Both the position numbers and the translations under genes were made by a program. The notes under the pieces are model-generated. The model was not told the DNA's origin. It ran no database searches and saw nothing but the letters and a program-made list of their open reading frames with translations. Shown here piece by piece: positions 1 to 8,283 of a DNA stretch of 16,315 nt; the first letter of the stretch is position 1, and the number at the start of each line of letters is the position of its first letter. This DNA comes from Thiotrichaceae bacterium (GTDB lineage: Bacteria; Pseudomonadota; Gammaproteobacteria; Thiotrichales; Thiotrichaceae), in assembly GCA_027024625.1 (NCBI GenBank), contig JALVRY010000186.1, positions 1-16,315 on the forward strand. Reading direction: 5' to 3'.

Positions 1-53
1 GTATGAAACGTAATGATCAACGCTTTTCAGCGGCCGATGAGGTAGAAGACTAA
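1..53 (+). CDS. nuoC: NADH-quinone oxidoreductase subunit C, C-terminal end only (partial)
   Basis: An open frame enters from the left edge and ends at TAA 51-53. The visible tail is [16 protein letters not shown]. The stop shares its last base with the nuoD start (TAATG), the same overlap seen between nuoD and nuoE. The identification rests on position: nuoC precedes nuoD in the canonical operon, and the visible residues carry no diagnostic motif. NuoC is a peripheral-arm subunit that packs against NuoD near the quinone site. The internal ATG at position 3 is not proposed as a start, because the frame is open to the edge and no upstream ribosome site can be seen. Confidence 0.6.
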   Translation, partial: MKRNDQRFSAADEVED

Positions 54-1306
54 TGCCTGAAATTCGTAACTTTACGCTGAACTTTGGCCCTGCTCACCCT
101 GCTGCACATGGTGTGTTGCGACTTATCTTAGAAATGGATGGTGAGGTAATCCAACGTGCAGATCCACATATTGGCTTATTACATCGTGGTACAGAAAAAT
201 TAGCAGAGTCTAAGGTGTATAGCCAAAGTATTGGCTATATGGATCGCTTAGATTATGTCTCTATGATGGTTAATGAGCATGGCTATATCTTGGCGATAGA
301 AAAAATGCTGGGTATACAAGCCCCAATTCGTGCCCAATATATTCGCACCATGTTCGATGAAATCACGAGAATTCTTAACCATCTACTCTGGATTGGTGCT
401 CACGCATTAGACGTAGGGGCAATGACCATGTTTCTTTACGCTTTCCGTGAGCGTGAAGATTTAATGGATGCTTATGAGGCGGTTTCTGGTGCAAGGCTGC
501 ATGCTAGTTATTATCGTGTTGGTGGCGTTTATCGAGATTTGCCGGACTCAATGCCTAAGTATGAAAAGAATCGTTGGAACAGTGATAAAGATGTAAAGCG
601 TCTTAATGAAAATCGTGAAGGCTCTTTATTGGACTTTTTAGAAGATTTTACTGAGCGTTTCCCAACTTATGTTGATGAGTACGAGACATTGTTGACAGAT
701 AATCGTATCTGGAAACAGCGTTTAGTTGATATTGGTATTGTAACACCGGAACGAGCAAAACAGCTTGGCTTAACAGGTGCTATGTTGCGTGGTTCGGGTG
801 TAGAGTGGGATATTCGTAAAAAGCAACCTTATGCGGCTTACGATAAAGTGGACTTTGATATTCCACTGGGTACTAATGGTGATAGCTATGACCGTTATTT
901 GGTAAGAATTGAAGAGTTTCGTCAGTCCAATCGTATTATCAAACAGTGTATTGATTGGTTGCGTAAAAATCCGGGTGATGTGCTTCTGGATGATCATAAA
1001 ATAACGATGCCGAAACGTGATGCCGTAAAAGGTGATATGGAATCATTAATTCATCACTTTAAACTTGTCACAGAAGGTTTCTGCTTGCCAGAGGGTGAGG
1101 CTTATGCGGCAGTTGAGCACCCTAAAGGTGAGTTTGGTTGCTATATTGTTTCTGACGGGGCAAATAAGCCATATCGCTTAAAAATTCGTGCTCCAGGTTT
1201 TGCTCACTTATCCGCGATGGATGAAATGGCAAAAGGGCATATGTTGGCAGACGTTGTTACCATCATAGGTACACAGGACATAGTATTCGGAGAGGTGGAT
1301 CGCTAA
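53..1306 (+). CDS. nuoD: NADH-quinone oxidoreductase subunit D (49-kDa subunit)
   Basis: This 417-residue protein is a full-length, unfused NuoD, the complex I subunit that shapes the quinone-reduction cavity next to cluster N2 of NuoB. The N-terminal motif GPAHPAAHG (residues 12-20) carries the two conserved histidines H15 and H19. [10 protein letters not shown] (61-70) contains the conserved tyrosine (Y62) that, with the second histidine, contacts the quinone head group in studied complexes. The stretch [18 protein letters not shown] (98-115) is typical of the NuoD/hydrogenase large-subunit fold. The protein ends in [13 protein letters not shown], as full-length family members do. The start is ATG at 53, overlapping the stop of the preceding frame (TAATG), and the stop overlaps the nuoE start the same way. 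Translational coupling across nuoC-D-E is therefore likely. It is not fused to nuoC, unlike in enterics. Confidence 0.98.
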   Translation: MPEIRNFTLNFGPAHPAAHGVLRLILEMDGEVIQRADPHIGLLHRGTEKLAESKVYSQSIGYMDRLDYVSMMVNEHGYILAIEKMLGIQAPIRAQYIRTMFDEITRILNHLLWIGAHALDVGAMTMFLYAFREREDLMDAYEAVSGARLHASYYRVGGVYRDLPDSMPKYEKNRWNSDKDVKRLNENREGSLLDFLEDFTERFPTYVDEYETLLTDNRIWKQRLVDIGIVTPERAKQLGLTGAMLRGSGVEWDIRKKQPYAAYDKVDFDIPLGTNGDSYDRYLVRIEEFRQSNRIIKQCIDWLRKNPGDVLLDDHKITMPKRDAVKGDMESLIHHFKLVTEGFCLPEGEAYAAVEHPKGEFGCYIVSDGANKPYRLKIRAPGFAHLSAMDEMAKGHMLADVVTIIGTQDIVFGEVDR

Positions 1307-1800
1307 TGAGTGATAAAAGTATCCTAAGTGACCATGAACGTGAAGAAATCGATCACTGGTTAGCTAAATATCCCGAAGATCAGAAGCAGTCCGCTTTATT
1401 GGGTGCATTGCGAGCAGTTATGCACGAAGATCATTATGTTTCTGATGATAAAGTTGCGGCACTGGCGGACTATTTGGATATTCCCAAAATTGCTGTTTAC
1501 GAAGTCGCAAGTTTTTACTCCATGTTTGAGCTGGATGAAAAAGCAGCGGCCAAACACAGTATTTCTGTTTGCACCAATGTATCTTGCATGTTGCGTGGCT
1601 CGGATAAAATTGTTGAGCATATCGAGAAAAAACTCGGTATTAAGATGGGCGAAACCACTGAAGATAAAAAATTCTATTTCAAAATAGAAGAAGAATGTTT
1701 GGCGGCTTGTGCAGGAGCACCAATGATGCAAGTCGATCATGTGTATTATGAAAATCTCACCAATGAAAAAGTGGATGAGATTTTGGACGGGTTGGAGTAA
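1306..1800 (+). CDS. nuoE: NADH-quinone oxidoreductase subunit E (24-kDa, [2Fe-2S] N1a)
   Basis: A 164-residue thioredoxin-fold subunit of the NADH-dehydrogenase module of complex I. It holds the [2Fe-2S] cluster N1a close to the FMN of NuoF. The expected ligands are present as C89 and C94 (CTNVSC) and C131 and C135 (CLAAC). The N-terminal helical region includes the family signature [11 protein letters not shown] (64-74). The start ATG overlaps the nuoD stop. A purine-rich stretch (GGAGAGG, 1290-1296) inside the nuoD end can act as ribosome binding site. Length is normal for the family and nothing is missing. Confidence 0.97.
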   Translation: MSDKSILSDHEREEIDHWLAKYPEDQKQSALLGALRAVMHEDHYVSDDKVAALADYLDIPKIAVYEVASFYSMFELDEKAAAKHSISVCTNVSCMLRGSDKIVEHIEKKLGIKMGETTEDKKFYFKIEEECLAACAGAPMMQVDHVYYENLTNEKVDEILDGLE

Positions 1801-1805
1801 AGCAC

Positions 1806-3086
1806 ATGGCAAACCTAATTTGTTTCAATACACGAAAGTATGGTGATGAATCACACACGCTAGAGAACTACATTAAAGAAGGTGGTTATGAGGCGTGGAA
1901 AAAAATTATCGCAGAAAAAACAGACCCAAATGACATTATTGATGAAGTAAAAGATTCAGGTTTGCGTGGTCGTGGTGGTGCAGGTTTCCCAACGGGTATG
2001 AAGTGGAGCTTTATGCCTAAAGATATGCCAGGGCAGAAGTATATCGTCTGTAATTCAGATGAGTCCGAGCCTGGTACTTGTAAAGACCGCGAAATTCTTA
2101 TGTATAACCCGCATGCTCTTGTCGAGGGCATGGCGATTGCCGCTTATACTATTGGGGCAACAGTGGGTTATAACTATATGCGTGGCGAGTTTATGGATTT
2201 GCCATCCATACGTTTTGAGGCCGCATTAAAAGAAGCGTATGAACTTGGCTTGCTAGGTGAGAATATTCAAGATTCAGGTATTACCGTTAACCTATATGGC
2301 TCTTTAGGTGCAGGTGCATACATCTGTGGCGAAGAAACGGCATTGCTTGAATCGTTAGAAGGTAAAAAAGGGCAGCCACGTTTTAAGCCGCCATTCCCTG
2401 CAAGTTACGGTTTATATGGTCGTCCAACCACGATTAATAACACAGAAACACTTTCATCTATTCCTGCAATTATGCGGAATGGCGGCAAGTGGTTTAATGA
2501 TCTTGGCGTGGAAGGTTCTGGCGGTGAAAAGTTATTTTCCATGTCGGGTCACTTAAATAATCCCGGTAACTTCGAAATCCCAATGGGAACACCTTTCAAA
2601 GATCTGCTAGAGATGGCAGGTGGCGTGTTAAATGGCAATAAGTTAAAGGCTGTCATTCCGGGTGGATCATCTGTGCCTGTTGTGCCTGCTGATGTCATGA
2701 TGGAATTAACGATGGATTACGACACAATCCAAAAAGCAGGTTCTTACTTAGGCTCTGGTGCAGTGATGGTGATAGATGAAACAACGGATATGGTTAAGTT
2801 ACTACAACGTATTTCGCGCTTTTATCACTCAGAGTCTTGTGGGCAATGTACGCCTTGCAGAGAAGGTACAGGTTGGTTGTATCGCATGTTGACCCGCATG
2901 GTTGAAGGTGACGGTCGACCAGAAGATATTGATCGCCTAGATGACGTGGCTCATAAAATAGAAGGAAGAACGATATGTGCCTTGGGTGAAGCTGCTGCGA
3001 TGCCTGTATGGAGTTTCATTAAGCATTATCGTGAAGAATTTGAACATTACGTCAAGCATGGACGTAGCATGGTAGAAGGAGCGTAG
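1806..3086 (+). CDS. nuoF: NADH-quinone oxidoreductase subunit F (51-kDa, NADH/FMN, [4Fe-4S] N3)
   Basis: This 426-residue subunit binds NADH and FMN and starts electron transfer in complex [17 protein letters not shown] (52-67) and [17 protein letters not shown] (165-181) are the glycine-rich nucleotide/FMN-binding stretches. The acidic patch [10 protein letters not shown] (82-91) matches the conserved NADH-site loop. Cluster N3 ligands are C345, C348 and C351 (CGQCTPC) plus C391 (TICALGE). The gene starts 5 bases after nuoE, with GGAG at 1794-1797 eight bases upstream of the ATG. It belongs to the same transcription unit and pairs functionally with NuoE and NuoG. No anomaly was seen. Confidence 0.98.
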   Translation: MANLICFNTRKYGDESHTLENYIKEGGYEAWKKIIAEKTDPNDIIDEVKDSGLRGRGGAGFPTGMKWSFMPKDMPGQKYIVCNSDESEPGTCKDREILMYNPHALVEGMAIAAYTIGATVGYNYMRGEFMDLPSIRFEAALKEAYELGLLGENIQDSGITVNLYGSLGAGAYICGEETALLESLEGKKGQPRFKPPFPASYGLYGRPTTINNTETLSSIPAIMRNGGKWFNDLGVEGSGGEKLFSMSGHLNNPGNFEIPMGTPFKDLLEMAGGVLNGNKLKAVIPGGSSVPVVPADVMMELTMDYDTIQKAGSYLGSGAVMVIDETTDMVKLLQRISRFYHSESCGQCTPCREGTGWLYRMLTRMVEGDGRPEDIDRLDDVAHKIEGRTICALGEAAAMPVWSFIKHYREEFEHYVKHGRSMVEGA

Positions 3087-3091
3087 ACGAG

Positions 3092-5434
3092 ATGAGTGAC
3101 ACAATCACAATCGAAGTCAACGGTAGAAAGATAGAAGCCAAAGCAGGCTCTATGTTGATCGAAGCGACTGATGCCAATGATATTGAAGTCCCACGCTTCT
3201 GTTATCACAAAAAACTATCTGTTTCAGCCAACTGCCGTATGTGCTTGGTAGAGGTGGAAAAAGCACCAAAAGCTCTACCGGCTTGTGCAACACCGGTTAT
3301 GGATGGCATGAAAGTCTGGACGCATTCACCCGCTGCTATCGCTGCACAGCAAGCCACAATGGAGTTTTTGCTGATCAACCATCCTTTGGATTGCCCTATT
3401 TGCGATCAAGGTGGAGAGTGTGAATTACAAGATGTAGCCGTAGCTCATGGTAGTGACAAATCACAATATATTGAAGAAAAACGCATCGTCATTGATAAAA
3501 ATATCGGTCCATTGATTGCAACAGATTTGACGCGCTGTATTCAGTGTACTCGCTGTGTTCGTTTTGGTGAAGAAATCGCAGGAATGCGTGAGTTTGGTAT
3601 GATCGGGCGTGGCGATCGTGAACAAATTGCAACCTTTGCAGGCGAATGTGTTAAATCTGAGCTATCGGGTAACGTGGTTGATGTGTGCCCTGTTGGTTCA
3701 TTAACAATGAAACCTTCACGCTTTAAAGCAAGAGCATGGGAAATTATTCAAACTGCTTCAATTGCACCACACGACTCAGTTGGTTCTAATGTTTATCACC
3801 ATACATTTCGTAACAAAGTGATGCGTACTGTTCCGAATGAGAACGATGCCGTTAATGAGTGTTGGATTTCAGACCGTGATCGCTATAGCTACGAAGGCCT
3901 ATACTCTGAAGAACGCCTAGAACAACCCATGATAAAAAATGCTCGCGGTGAATGGCAGACTGTTGGCTGGGATGAAGCACTGGAAGCAACAGCAAAACTG
4001 CTTAAAAACTGCGATAAAGATAGTGCCGCCGTACTTGCATCTCCTAATGCAACGCTAGAAGAGCTGTACTTATTACAAAAATCAATGCGATCAATAGGTA
4101 TAAACAGCATTGATCATCGCCTACGTCAAACAGACTTTGCTGATCAGGAAAATGCACCAATGTTTCCTTGGTTGGGCGTTAGCTTAGAAGAGCTAGAAAC
4201 ACAAAACGCTGTATTATTGGTTGGCTCAAATGTTCGTTATGAACAGCCGATGGCGAATCATCGTATCCGTAAGGCAACATTAAACGGTGCGAAAGTGATG
4301 ACGGTTAACCCGCATCATATTGAATTTAACTACGATGTAGCAGAGCAAAGTGTTAGTACACCTGCTGAAATGCTAAATAATCTAGCGGCTATTGTGAAAG
4401 CAAGTGGTAATGTACCTGCTGCATTTGCTGATGTTGAAGTTACAGAACAAGCTCAAGTCATTGCAGATAATCTAAAAGAAGCTGGAAATGCAATCATATT
4501 GCTTGGCAATTTGGCAAATCAACATCCTGCTTATGCTGGTCTCTGTAGCTTAGCGGTAGCGTTAAGTAAAAATACAGGAGCTAAATTAGGTTACTTGGCA
4601 GAATCAGCCAATACTGCTGGTGCATGGATGGCGGGAGCTATTCCACATCGTGTAGAAGCAGGTAAAGCAGCCGAGACTATTGGTAAGACAATCAGCGAAG
4701 CATTGGACGGCAGTACAAAAACCTTTGTATTGCTAGATGTTGAGGCAGAATATGACTGTGATAATCCACAGCAAGCTTTAGGCGCCTTGGCTGCGGCAGA
4801 TAATGTGATTGCCATTACTTCTTATGCAAACAGCAAATTAAAAGAAACAGCAACGATTCTACTGCCCGCATCACAAACAGTAGAAACATCAGGTACTTTC
4901 GTTAATATGGAAGGACGATTCCAAAGCTTCACAGGAGTATCAAAATTACTTGGTGAGGCAAGACCTACGTGGAAAATTCTACGTGTTTTAGGGAATATGT
5001 TAGATATTGATGGCTTCGATTATATGAGCTCGGAAGAGGTTCGTGATGAAGTAAAAGCAGCGATAGAAGTCACAGGTGATTACAACAACGATGTAGAAAG
5101 AGCTGATGCGGTTGGTTCAGATGCAGTAGATGGTTTGCAACGTATTGGTGAGGTACAAATGTATTCGTGTGATGCGGTTGTCCGTCGGGCAAAAGCTTTA
5201 CAGCAAACGGCTGGTGATGCACGTCGTAGTGTAAGCATGAATTCAGCGGATATTGAGCAACTGGGGTTGAGTGCTGGTGATTCAGTCTCCGTTTCACAAG
5301 GGGATTCCAGCGTGTTAATGGGATTAATTGAAGATGATGCTATTCCAGCGGGCAGTGTATTGATTCCCGCCGGCACACAAAAATCTGCTGAGTTGGGTTC
5401 CGCCTTCGGCACTGTCGAAATAAGCAAAGGGTAA
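3092..5434 (+). CDS. nuoG: NADH-quinone oxidoreductase subunit G (75-kDa, clusters N1b, N5, N4; N7 site lost)
   Basis: A 780-residue electron-wire subunit of complex I. The N-terminal ferredoxin-like domain carries [2Fe-2S] N1b (C37, C48, C51, C65). It is followed by the His/Cys-ligated [4Fe-4S] N5 (H97 with C101, C104 and C110, in HPLDCPICDQGGEC) and then [4Fe-4S] N4 (C149, C152, C155, C199). From about residue 217 onward is the molybdopterin-oxidoreductase-like domain, which in NuoG carries no molybdenum cofactor. In NuoG proteins that have the extra cluster N7, a CxxCxxxC motif begins this domain. Here the three positions are A225, D228 and S232, and the later fourth position reads S260 in ISDRDR. 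The cluster is therefore absent, as in mitochondrial-type complexes. The start has AAGGAG at 3076-3081, ten bases upstream. The C-terminal third is Ala/Ser-rich and more variable. Confidence 0.97.
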   Translation: MSDTITIEVNGRKIEAKAGSMLIEATDANDIEVPRFCYHKKLSVSANCRMCLVEVEKAPKALPACATPVMDGMKVWTHSPAAIAAQQATMEFLLINHPLDCPICDQGGECELQDVAVAHGSDKSQYIEEKRIVIDKNIGPLIATDLTRCIQCTRCVRFGEEIAGMREFGMIGRGDREQIATFAGECVKSELSGNVVDVCPVGSLTMKPSRFKARAWEIIQTASIAPHDSVGSNVYHHTFRNKVMRTVPNENDAVNECWISDRDRYSYEGLYSEERLEQPMIKNARGEWQTVGWDEALEATAKLLKNCDKDSAAVLASPNATLEELYLLQKSMRSIGINSIDHRLRQTDFADQENAPMFPWLGVSLEELETQNAVLLVGSNVRYEQPMANHRIRKATLNGAKVMTVNPHHIEFNYDVAEQSVSTPAEMLNNLAAIVKASGNVPAAFADVEVTEQAQVIADNLKEAGNAIILLGNLANQHPAYAGLCSLAVALSKNTGAKLGYLAESANTAGAWMAGAIPHRVEAGKAAETIGKTISEALDGSTKTFVLLDVEAEYDCDNPQQALGALAAADNVIAITSYANSKLKETATILLPASQTVETSGTFVNMEGRFQSFTGVSKLLGEARPTWKILRVLGNMLDIDGFDYMSSEEVRDEVKAAIEVTGDYNNDVERADAVGSDAVDGLQRIGEVQMYSCDAVVRRAKALQQTAGDARRSVSMNSADIEQLGLSAGDSVSVSQGDSSVLMGLIEDDAIPAGSVLIPAGTQKSAELGSAFGTVEISKG

Positions 5435-5445
5435 GGTGAGGGATA

Positions 5446-6510
5446 ATGGATAGCTTGATAGCAATTTGGGGTAGCTTGCCAGTTTGGTTAACAACTGTTG
5501 TTGTTATCCTGCTAAAAATTATAGCGATTATTTTACCACTAGTCTTAGCGGTGGCTTATACCACTTATGCTGAGCGAAAAGTTATTGGCTATATGCAAAT
5601 TCGCTTAGGTCCGAATCGCGTTGGCCCTAAAGGTTGGTTACAACCAATTGCTGATGTCGTCAAGTTGATGTTTAAGGAAGTGATTGTGCCTACTGAGGCA
5701 AGTCGCTTTGTATTCTATTTTGCTCCAATCTTGGTGCTTGCTCCCGCATTAGTCGCATGGTCAGTTATGCCCTTTTCGGATGGTATGGTATTAGCCAATA
5801 TCAATGCGGGTTTGTTGTTTATTCTAGCGATTACTTCTCTTGACGTGTTCGGTGTTATCCTTGCAGGTTGGGCGTCTAACTCTAAATATGCCATGTTAAG
5901 TGCCATGCGAGTAGGTGCTCAGGTGGTTTCTTATGAAATTGCGATGGGCTTTGCTTTAGTTGGTGTCTTGATGGCATCCAATAGTTTAAACCTAACGGAT
6001 ATTGTGAATGCCCAAGCGGGTGGAATTACTAATTGGTTTGTCTGGCCTTTGTTTGGCTTATTCCTTGTTTACTTTATTTCAGGTGTTGCAGAAAGCAATC
6101 GTGCTCCCTTTGACGTAGCTGAAGGTGAATCTGAAATTGTGGCAGGCTTCCATGTGGAATACTCTGGCATGGCATTTGCACTATTCTTTCTTGCTGAATA
6201 TGCGGGCATGATCCTTATTTCGGGTTTAACTAGTTTGATGTTCTTAGGTGGTTGGCTATCTCCATTTGAAGGTACTTTCTTAACAGACATTCCTTTTCTC
6301 GGAGCTGCATTAGGTAGTGGAATCCATTGGTTCTTGCTCAAAACAATGGTCTTTTTGTTCTTCTATCTTTGGTTTAGAGCGACTTTCCCTCGTTACCGTT
6401 ATGATCAAATCATGCGTTTGGGCTGGAAGATATTAATACCTGTCACCTTGGTTTGGATTTTTGGTGAGATGATTGCCATTGGTGCATTTGGCTGGGAGCC
6501 TTGGAGTTAG
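5446..6510 (+). CDS. nuoH: NADH-quinone oxidoreductase subunit H (membrane, ND1-like)
   Basis: A 354-residue multi-pass membrane protein of the ND1 family. It joins the peripheral and membrane arms and forms the entrance of the quinone channel. Diagnostic stretches are [20 protein letters not shown] (41-60) and the charged cytoplasmic loop [16 protein letters not shown] (215-230), rich in the acidic residues implicated in coupling. Several long hydrophobic segments follow the usual eight- to nine-helix layout. AGGTGAGGG at 5434-5442 gives a strong ribosome site just before the ATG. The TAG stop (6508-6510) lies at the left end of the palindromic element that separates this gene from nuoI. The coding sequence is intact. 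Confidence 0.98.
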   Translation: MDSLIAIWGSLPVWLTTVVVILLKIIAIILPLVLAVAYTTYAERKVIGYMQIRLGPNRVGPKGWLQPIADVVKLMFKEVIVPTEASRFVFYFAPILVLAPALVAWSVMPFSDGMVLANINAGLLFILAITSLDVFGVILAGWASNSKYAMLSAMRVGAQVVSYEIAMGFALVGVLMASNSLNLTDIVNAQAGGITNWFVWPLFGLFLVYFISGVAESNRAPFDVAEGESEIVAGFHVEYSGMAFALFFLAEYAGMILISGLTSLMFLGGWLSPFEGTFLTDIPFLGAALGSGIHWFLLKTMVFLFFYLWFRATFPRYRYDQIMRLGWKILIPVTLVWIFGEMIAIGAFGWEPWS

Positions 6511-6738
6511 CCTGCTCTCTTGCTGGAACACAAGAACACTTGATGAAAAATACTTTGAGAATATGCTTTGATGTTTTTTAAACTTACAACATGTTATTTT
6601 GGTTCATGCACATTTGTTGCACCCAATAGCACGTACTTTCCTTCACAAGATAGCTACGGCTATCTTGCTCAGTCCAAGTACGCACGCTTGAGCACAACAA
6701 ATGCACCTGATTCCAAAATTCTAGCAAGCGAGCAGGCT
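6509..6738. repeat. Large imperfect palindromic intergenic element between nuoH and nuoI
   Basis: The whole gap from the nuoH stop to one base before the nuoI ATG is a nested imperfect inverted repeat. Outermost arms: AGCCTGCTC t CTTGCT (6509-6524) pairs with AGCAAG c GAGCAGGCT (6723-6738), 15 of 16 positions. Inward: ATTTTGG (6596-6602) with CCAAAAT (6713-6719), CATTTGTTG (6611-6619) with CAACAAATG (6695-6703), CGTACTT (6632-6638) with AAGTACG (6676-6682), and a perfect central stem CAAGATAGC (6646-6654) with GCTATCTTG (6659-6667) around the loop TACG. The left arm holds about 70 extra bases (6525-6595) with no partner. They include a weak promoter-like pair, TTGATG 6540 and TATGCT 6562, 16 bases apart. 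There is no ORF of note and no clear target duplication. A MITE-like or REP-type element, or an RNA hairpin tuning nuoI expression, are both possible. Confidence 0.8.
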
Positions 6739-6739
6739 C

Positions 6740-7231
6740 ATGATTGATTATATAAAACACCAGATAAAAACATTTACATTATTTGAGTTACTGCAGGGCT
6801 TAAGTGTAACGGGTAAGTACTTTTTTAAACGTAAAATTACCGTTCAATATCCAGAGCAAAAAACGCCCATGTCTCCACGCTTTCGTGGGCATCATGCATT
6901 GCGTCGCTATGAAAATGGTGAGGAGCGTTGCATTGCTTGTAAATTATGTGAGGCAACCTGCCCAGCCCTAGCCATTACGATAGAATCTGAAGAACGAGCA
7001 GACGGTACACGCCGTACCACGCGTTACGATATCGATATGTTTAAATGTATCTACTGCGGATTCTGTGAAGAAGCCTGCCCTGTGGATGCGATTGTCGAGA
7101 CACGTGAATTTGAATATCACTTTGAAAGTCGCGAAGGTAGCGTAGCTACAAAAGAAATGCTATTGGCATTTGGTGACAAGCATGAAAAACAAATAGCAAA
7201 AGATAGAGCTGTAGAAGCGGCATATCGTTAA
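6740..7231 (+). CDS. nuoI: NADH-quinone oxidoreductase subunit I (23-kDa, [4Fe-4S] N6a and N6b)
   Basis: This 163-residue subunit is an 8Fe ferredoxin-type protein passing electrons from NuoG clusters towards N2 in NuoB. Two CxxCxxCxxxCP motifs are present: C64, C67, C70, C74 ([12 protein letters not shown]) and C103, C106, C109, C113 ([12 protein letters not shown]). The amphipathic N-terminus ([26 protein letters not shown]) anchors it to the membrane arm and is typical of the family. The start at 6740 gives the normal length. Its ribosome site is weak: AGCAGG at 6731-6736, only three bases before the ATG and lying inside the right end of the palindromic element. It is the only nuo gene here separated on both sides by long non-coding DNA. 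Confidence 0.98.
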   Translation: MIDYIKHQIKTFTLFELLQGLSVTGKYFFKRKITVQYPEQKTPMSPRFRGHHALRRYENGEERCIACKLCEATCPALAITIESEERADGTRRTTRYDIDMFKCIYCGFCEEACPVDAIVETREFEYHFESREGSVATKEMLLAFGDKHEKQIAKDRAVEAAYR

Positions 7232-7239
7232 AAGGTATT

Positions 7240-7347
7240 TTTAACATAGAAGGCACAGAGGGAGGCATAGAGAACATAGAATTTTAAAATAGGGTCTAAT
7301 TAGGCTCTGTGTTCTCTGTGAATCTTTCTCTGTGACCTCTGCGTTAA
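7240..7347. repeat. Palindromic array of CTCTGTG-type heptamers between nuoI and nuoJ
   Basis: The gap between nuoI and nuoJ is a second, unrelated imperfect palindrome built from heptamers. The left arm has CATAGAA 7245, CACAGAG 7254, CATAGAG 7266 and CATAGAA 7275 (start-to-start spacing 9, 12, 9). The right arm has the complementary type: CTCTGTG 7305, 7314 and 7328 and CTCTGCG 7337 (spacing 9, 14, 9). The outer edges TTTAACATAGA (7240-7250) and TCTGCGTTAAA (7338-7348) also pair. The turn is an A/T-rich stretch near 7282-7303. From memory, CTCTGTG-type short intergenic repeats occur in many bacterial genomes. No search was possible here. In RNA it would form a long imperfect hairpin just upstream of nuoJ. 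Confidence 0.8.
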
Positions 7348-7371
7348 ATTAAAGCGAGAGATAAATACTCC

Positions 7372-7974
7372 ATGACATTTGAACAATTCATTTTTTACTT
7401 TTTCTCTGCCATTTTGGTGAGTGGGGCGTTGGGCGTTGTATTAGTTCGCAACCCTATTTATGCAGCCTTATTTTTAATACTGTCATTCTTCACCAGCTCG
7501 GCTATTTGGCTGCTATTAGAGGCAGAGTTCCTTGGCATAACCCTTGTGTTGGTTTATGTCGGTGCGGTTATGGTGCTGTTCTTATTTGTCATTATGATGC
7601 TCGATATTAATATGGATCCGCTACGAGAGGGTTTTGTAAAGATGATGCCTTTAGCTGCATTAGTCGCCATTATTATTGCAGCTGAAATTACCATCGTGAT
7701 GACATCAAGTAGTTTTGATTTCAATAATGCCGTAGTTCACGGTGCTGATTACAGCAATACCAAAGAAATTGGTGCGGTACTTTATACCGACTATGTTTAC
7801 CCCTTTGAGATTGCTGCTGTCATCTTAGTGGTTGCCATTATTGCAGCAATTGCTCTTACACTACGTCGCCGTGAAGGTGTAAAGCATCAAATCCCATCAA
7901 AACAAATCAGAACAAAACGTAATGATCGTTTGCGTATTGTTAAGATGCCCGCAGAAAAAAGAGTAGGAGAATAG
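7372..7974 (+). CDS. nuoJ: NADH-quinone oxidoreductase subunit J (membrane, ND6-like)
   Basis: A 200-residue membrane subunit of the ND6 family with about five transmembrane helices, sitting between NuoH and NuoK in the proton-translocating arm. The signature is VYVGAVMVLFLFVIMMLD (61-78), the helix that contains the pi-bulge and conserved tyrosine (Y62) in studied complexes. RNPIYAALFLILSFF (26-40) is also typical. The C-terminal tail is basic (KQIRTKRNDRLRIVKMPAEKR) and cytoplasmic or weakly structured. The start at 7372 has only a weak upstream purine run (GCGAGAG, around 7354-7360) about 11 bases away. The nuoI-nuoJ palindrome lies immediately upstream. Confidence 0.96.
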   Translation: MTFEQFIFYFFSAILVSGALGVVLVRNPIYAALFLILSFFTSSAIWLLLEAEFLGITLVLVYVGAVMVLFLFVIMMLDINMDPLREGFVKMMPLAALVAIIIAAEITIVMTSSSFDFNNAVVHGADYSNTKEIGAVLYTDYVYPFEIAAVILVVAIIAAIALTLRRREGVKHQIPSKQIRTKRNDRLRIVKMPAEKRVGE

Positions 7975-7977
7975 TTG

Positions 7978-8283
7978 ATGATCACATTGTCACACTTTTT
8001 GATCCTTGGGAGCTTGCTGTTCTCCATCAGTATTGCAGGGATGTTTTTAAACCGTAAAAATATCCTGATTTTGTTGATGTGTATTGAGCTAATGCTGCTT
8101 GCCGTAAACATCAACTTTATCGCATTTTCACACTATCTAAATAATATAGAGGGTCAAATATTTGTCTTCTTTATATTAACGGTGGCCGCCGCAGAAGCTG
8201 CGATTGGTTTGGCGATATTAGTTGTGCTATTTAGAAATAAACGCACGATCAATGTTCAAGATCTTGACGAGATGAAGGGGTAA
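7978..8283 (+). CDS. nuoK: NADH-quinone oxidoreductase subunit K (membrane, ND4L-like)
   Basis: A 101-residue, three-helix membrane subunit of the ND4L family contributing to a proton path. The conserved membrane glutamates are E37 (LLMCIELML) and E73 ([10 protein letters not shown]), equivalent to the functionally important pair in E. coli NuoK. The ATG at 7978 was chosen over the in-frame TTG at 7975. It gives the canonical length of 101 residues and places GGAG (7966-7969) eight bases away, while the TTG would be only five bases from it. It starts 3 bases after the nuoJ stop, and its TAA is followed directly by the ATG of nuoL. Confidence 0.96.
   Translation: MITLSHFLILGSLLFSISIAGMFLNRKNILILLMCIELMLLAVNINFIAFSHYLNNIEGQIFVFFILTVAAAEAAIGLAILVVLFRNKRTINVQDLDEMKG

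Noticed and set aside
1396..1812. Long open frame on the - strand opposite nuoE (138 codons)
   Set aside because: It lies entirely over a clear iron-sulfur protein gene, has no recognisable domain or ribosome site, and its composition is that of an antisense shadow.
5080..5427. 115-codon open frame on the - strand opposite the end of nuoG
   Set aside because: Ser/Ala/Pro-rich composition typical of reverse translation of an Ala/Ser-rich gene end. No motif, no promoter and no gap in nuoG to make room for it.
6540..6567. Internal promoter for nuoI within the palindromic element (TTGATG, 16 bases, TATGCT)
   Set aside because: Each hexamer matches the consensus at only four positions in A/T-rich DNA, which is too weak to list as a feature.
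6509..7371. CRISPR array or transposon with its own transposase in the two intergenic gaps
   Set aside because: The repeats are inverted, not direct with unique spacers, and no transposase ORF or clear target-site duplication is present.
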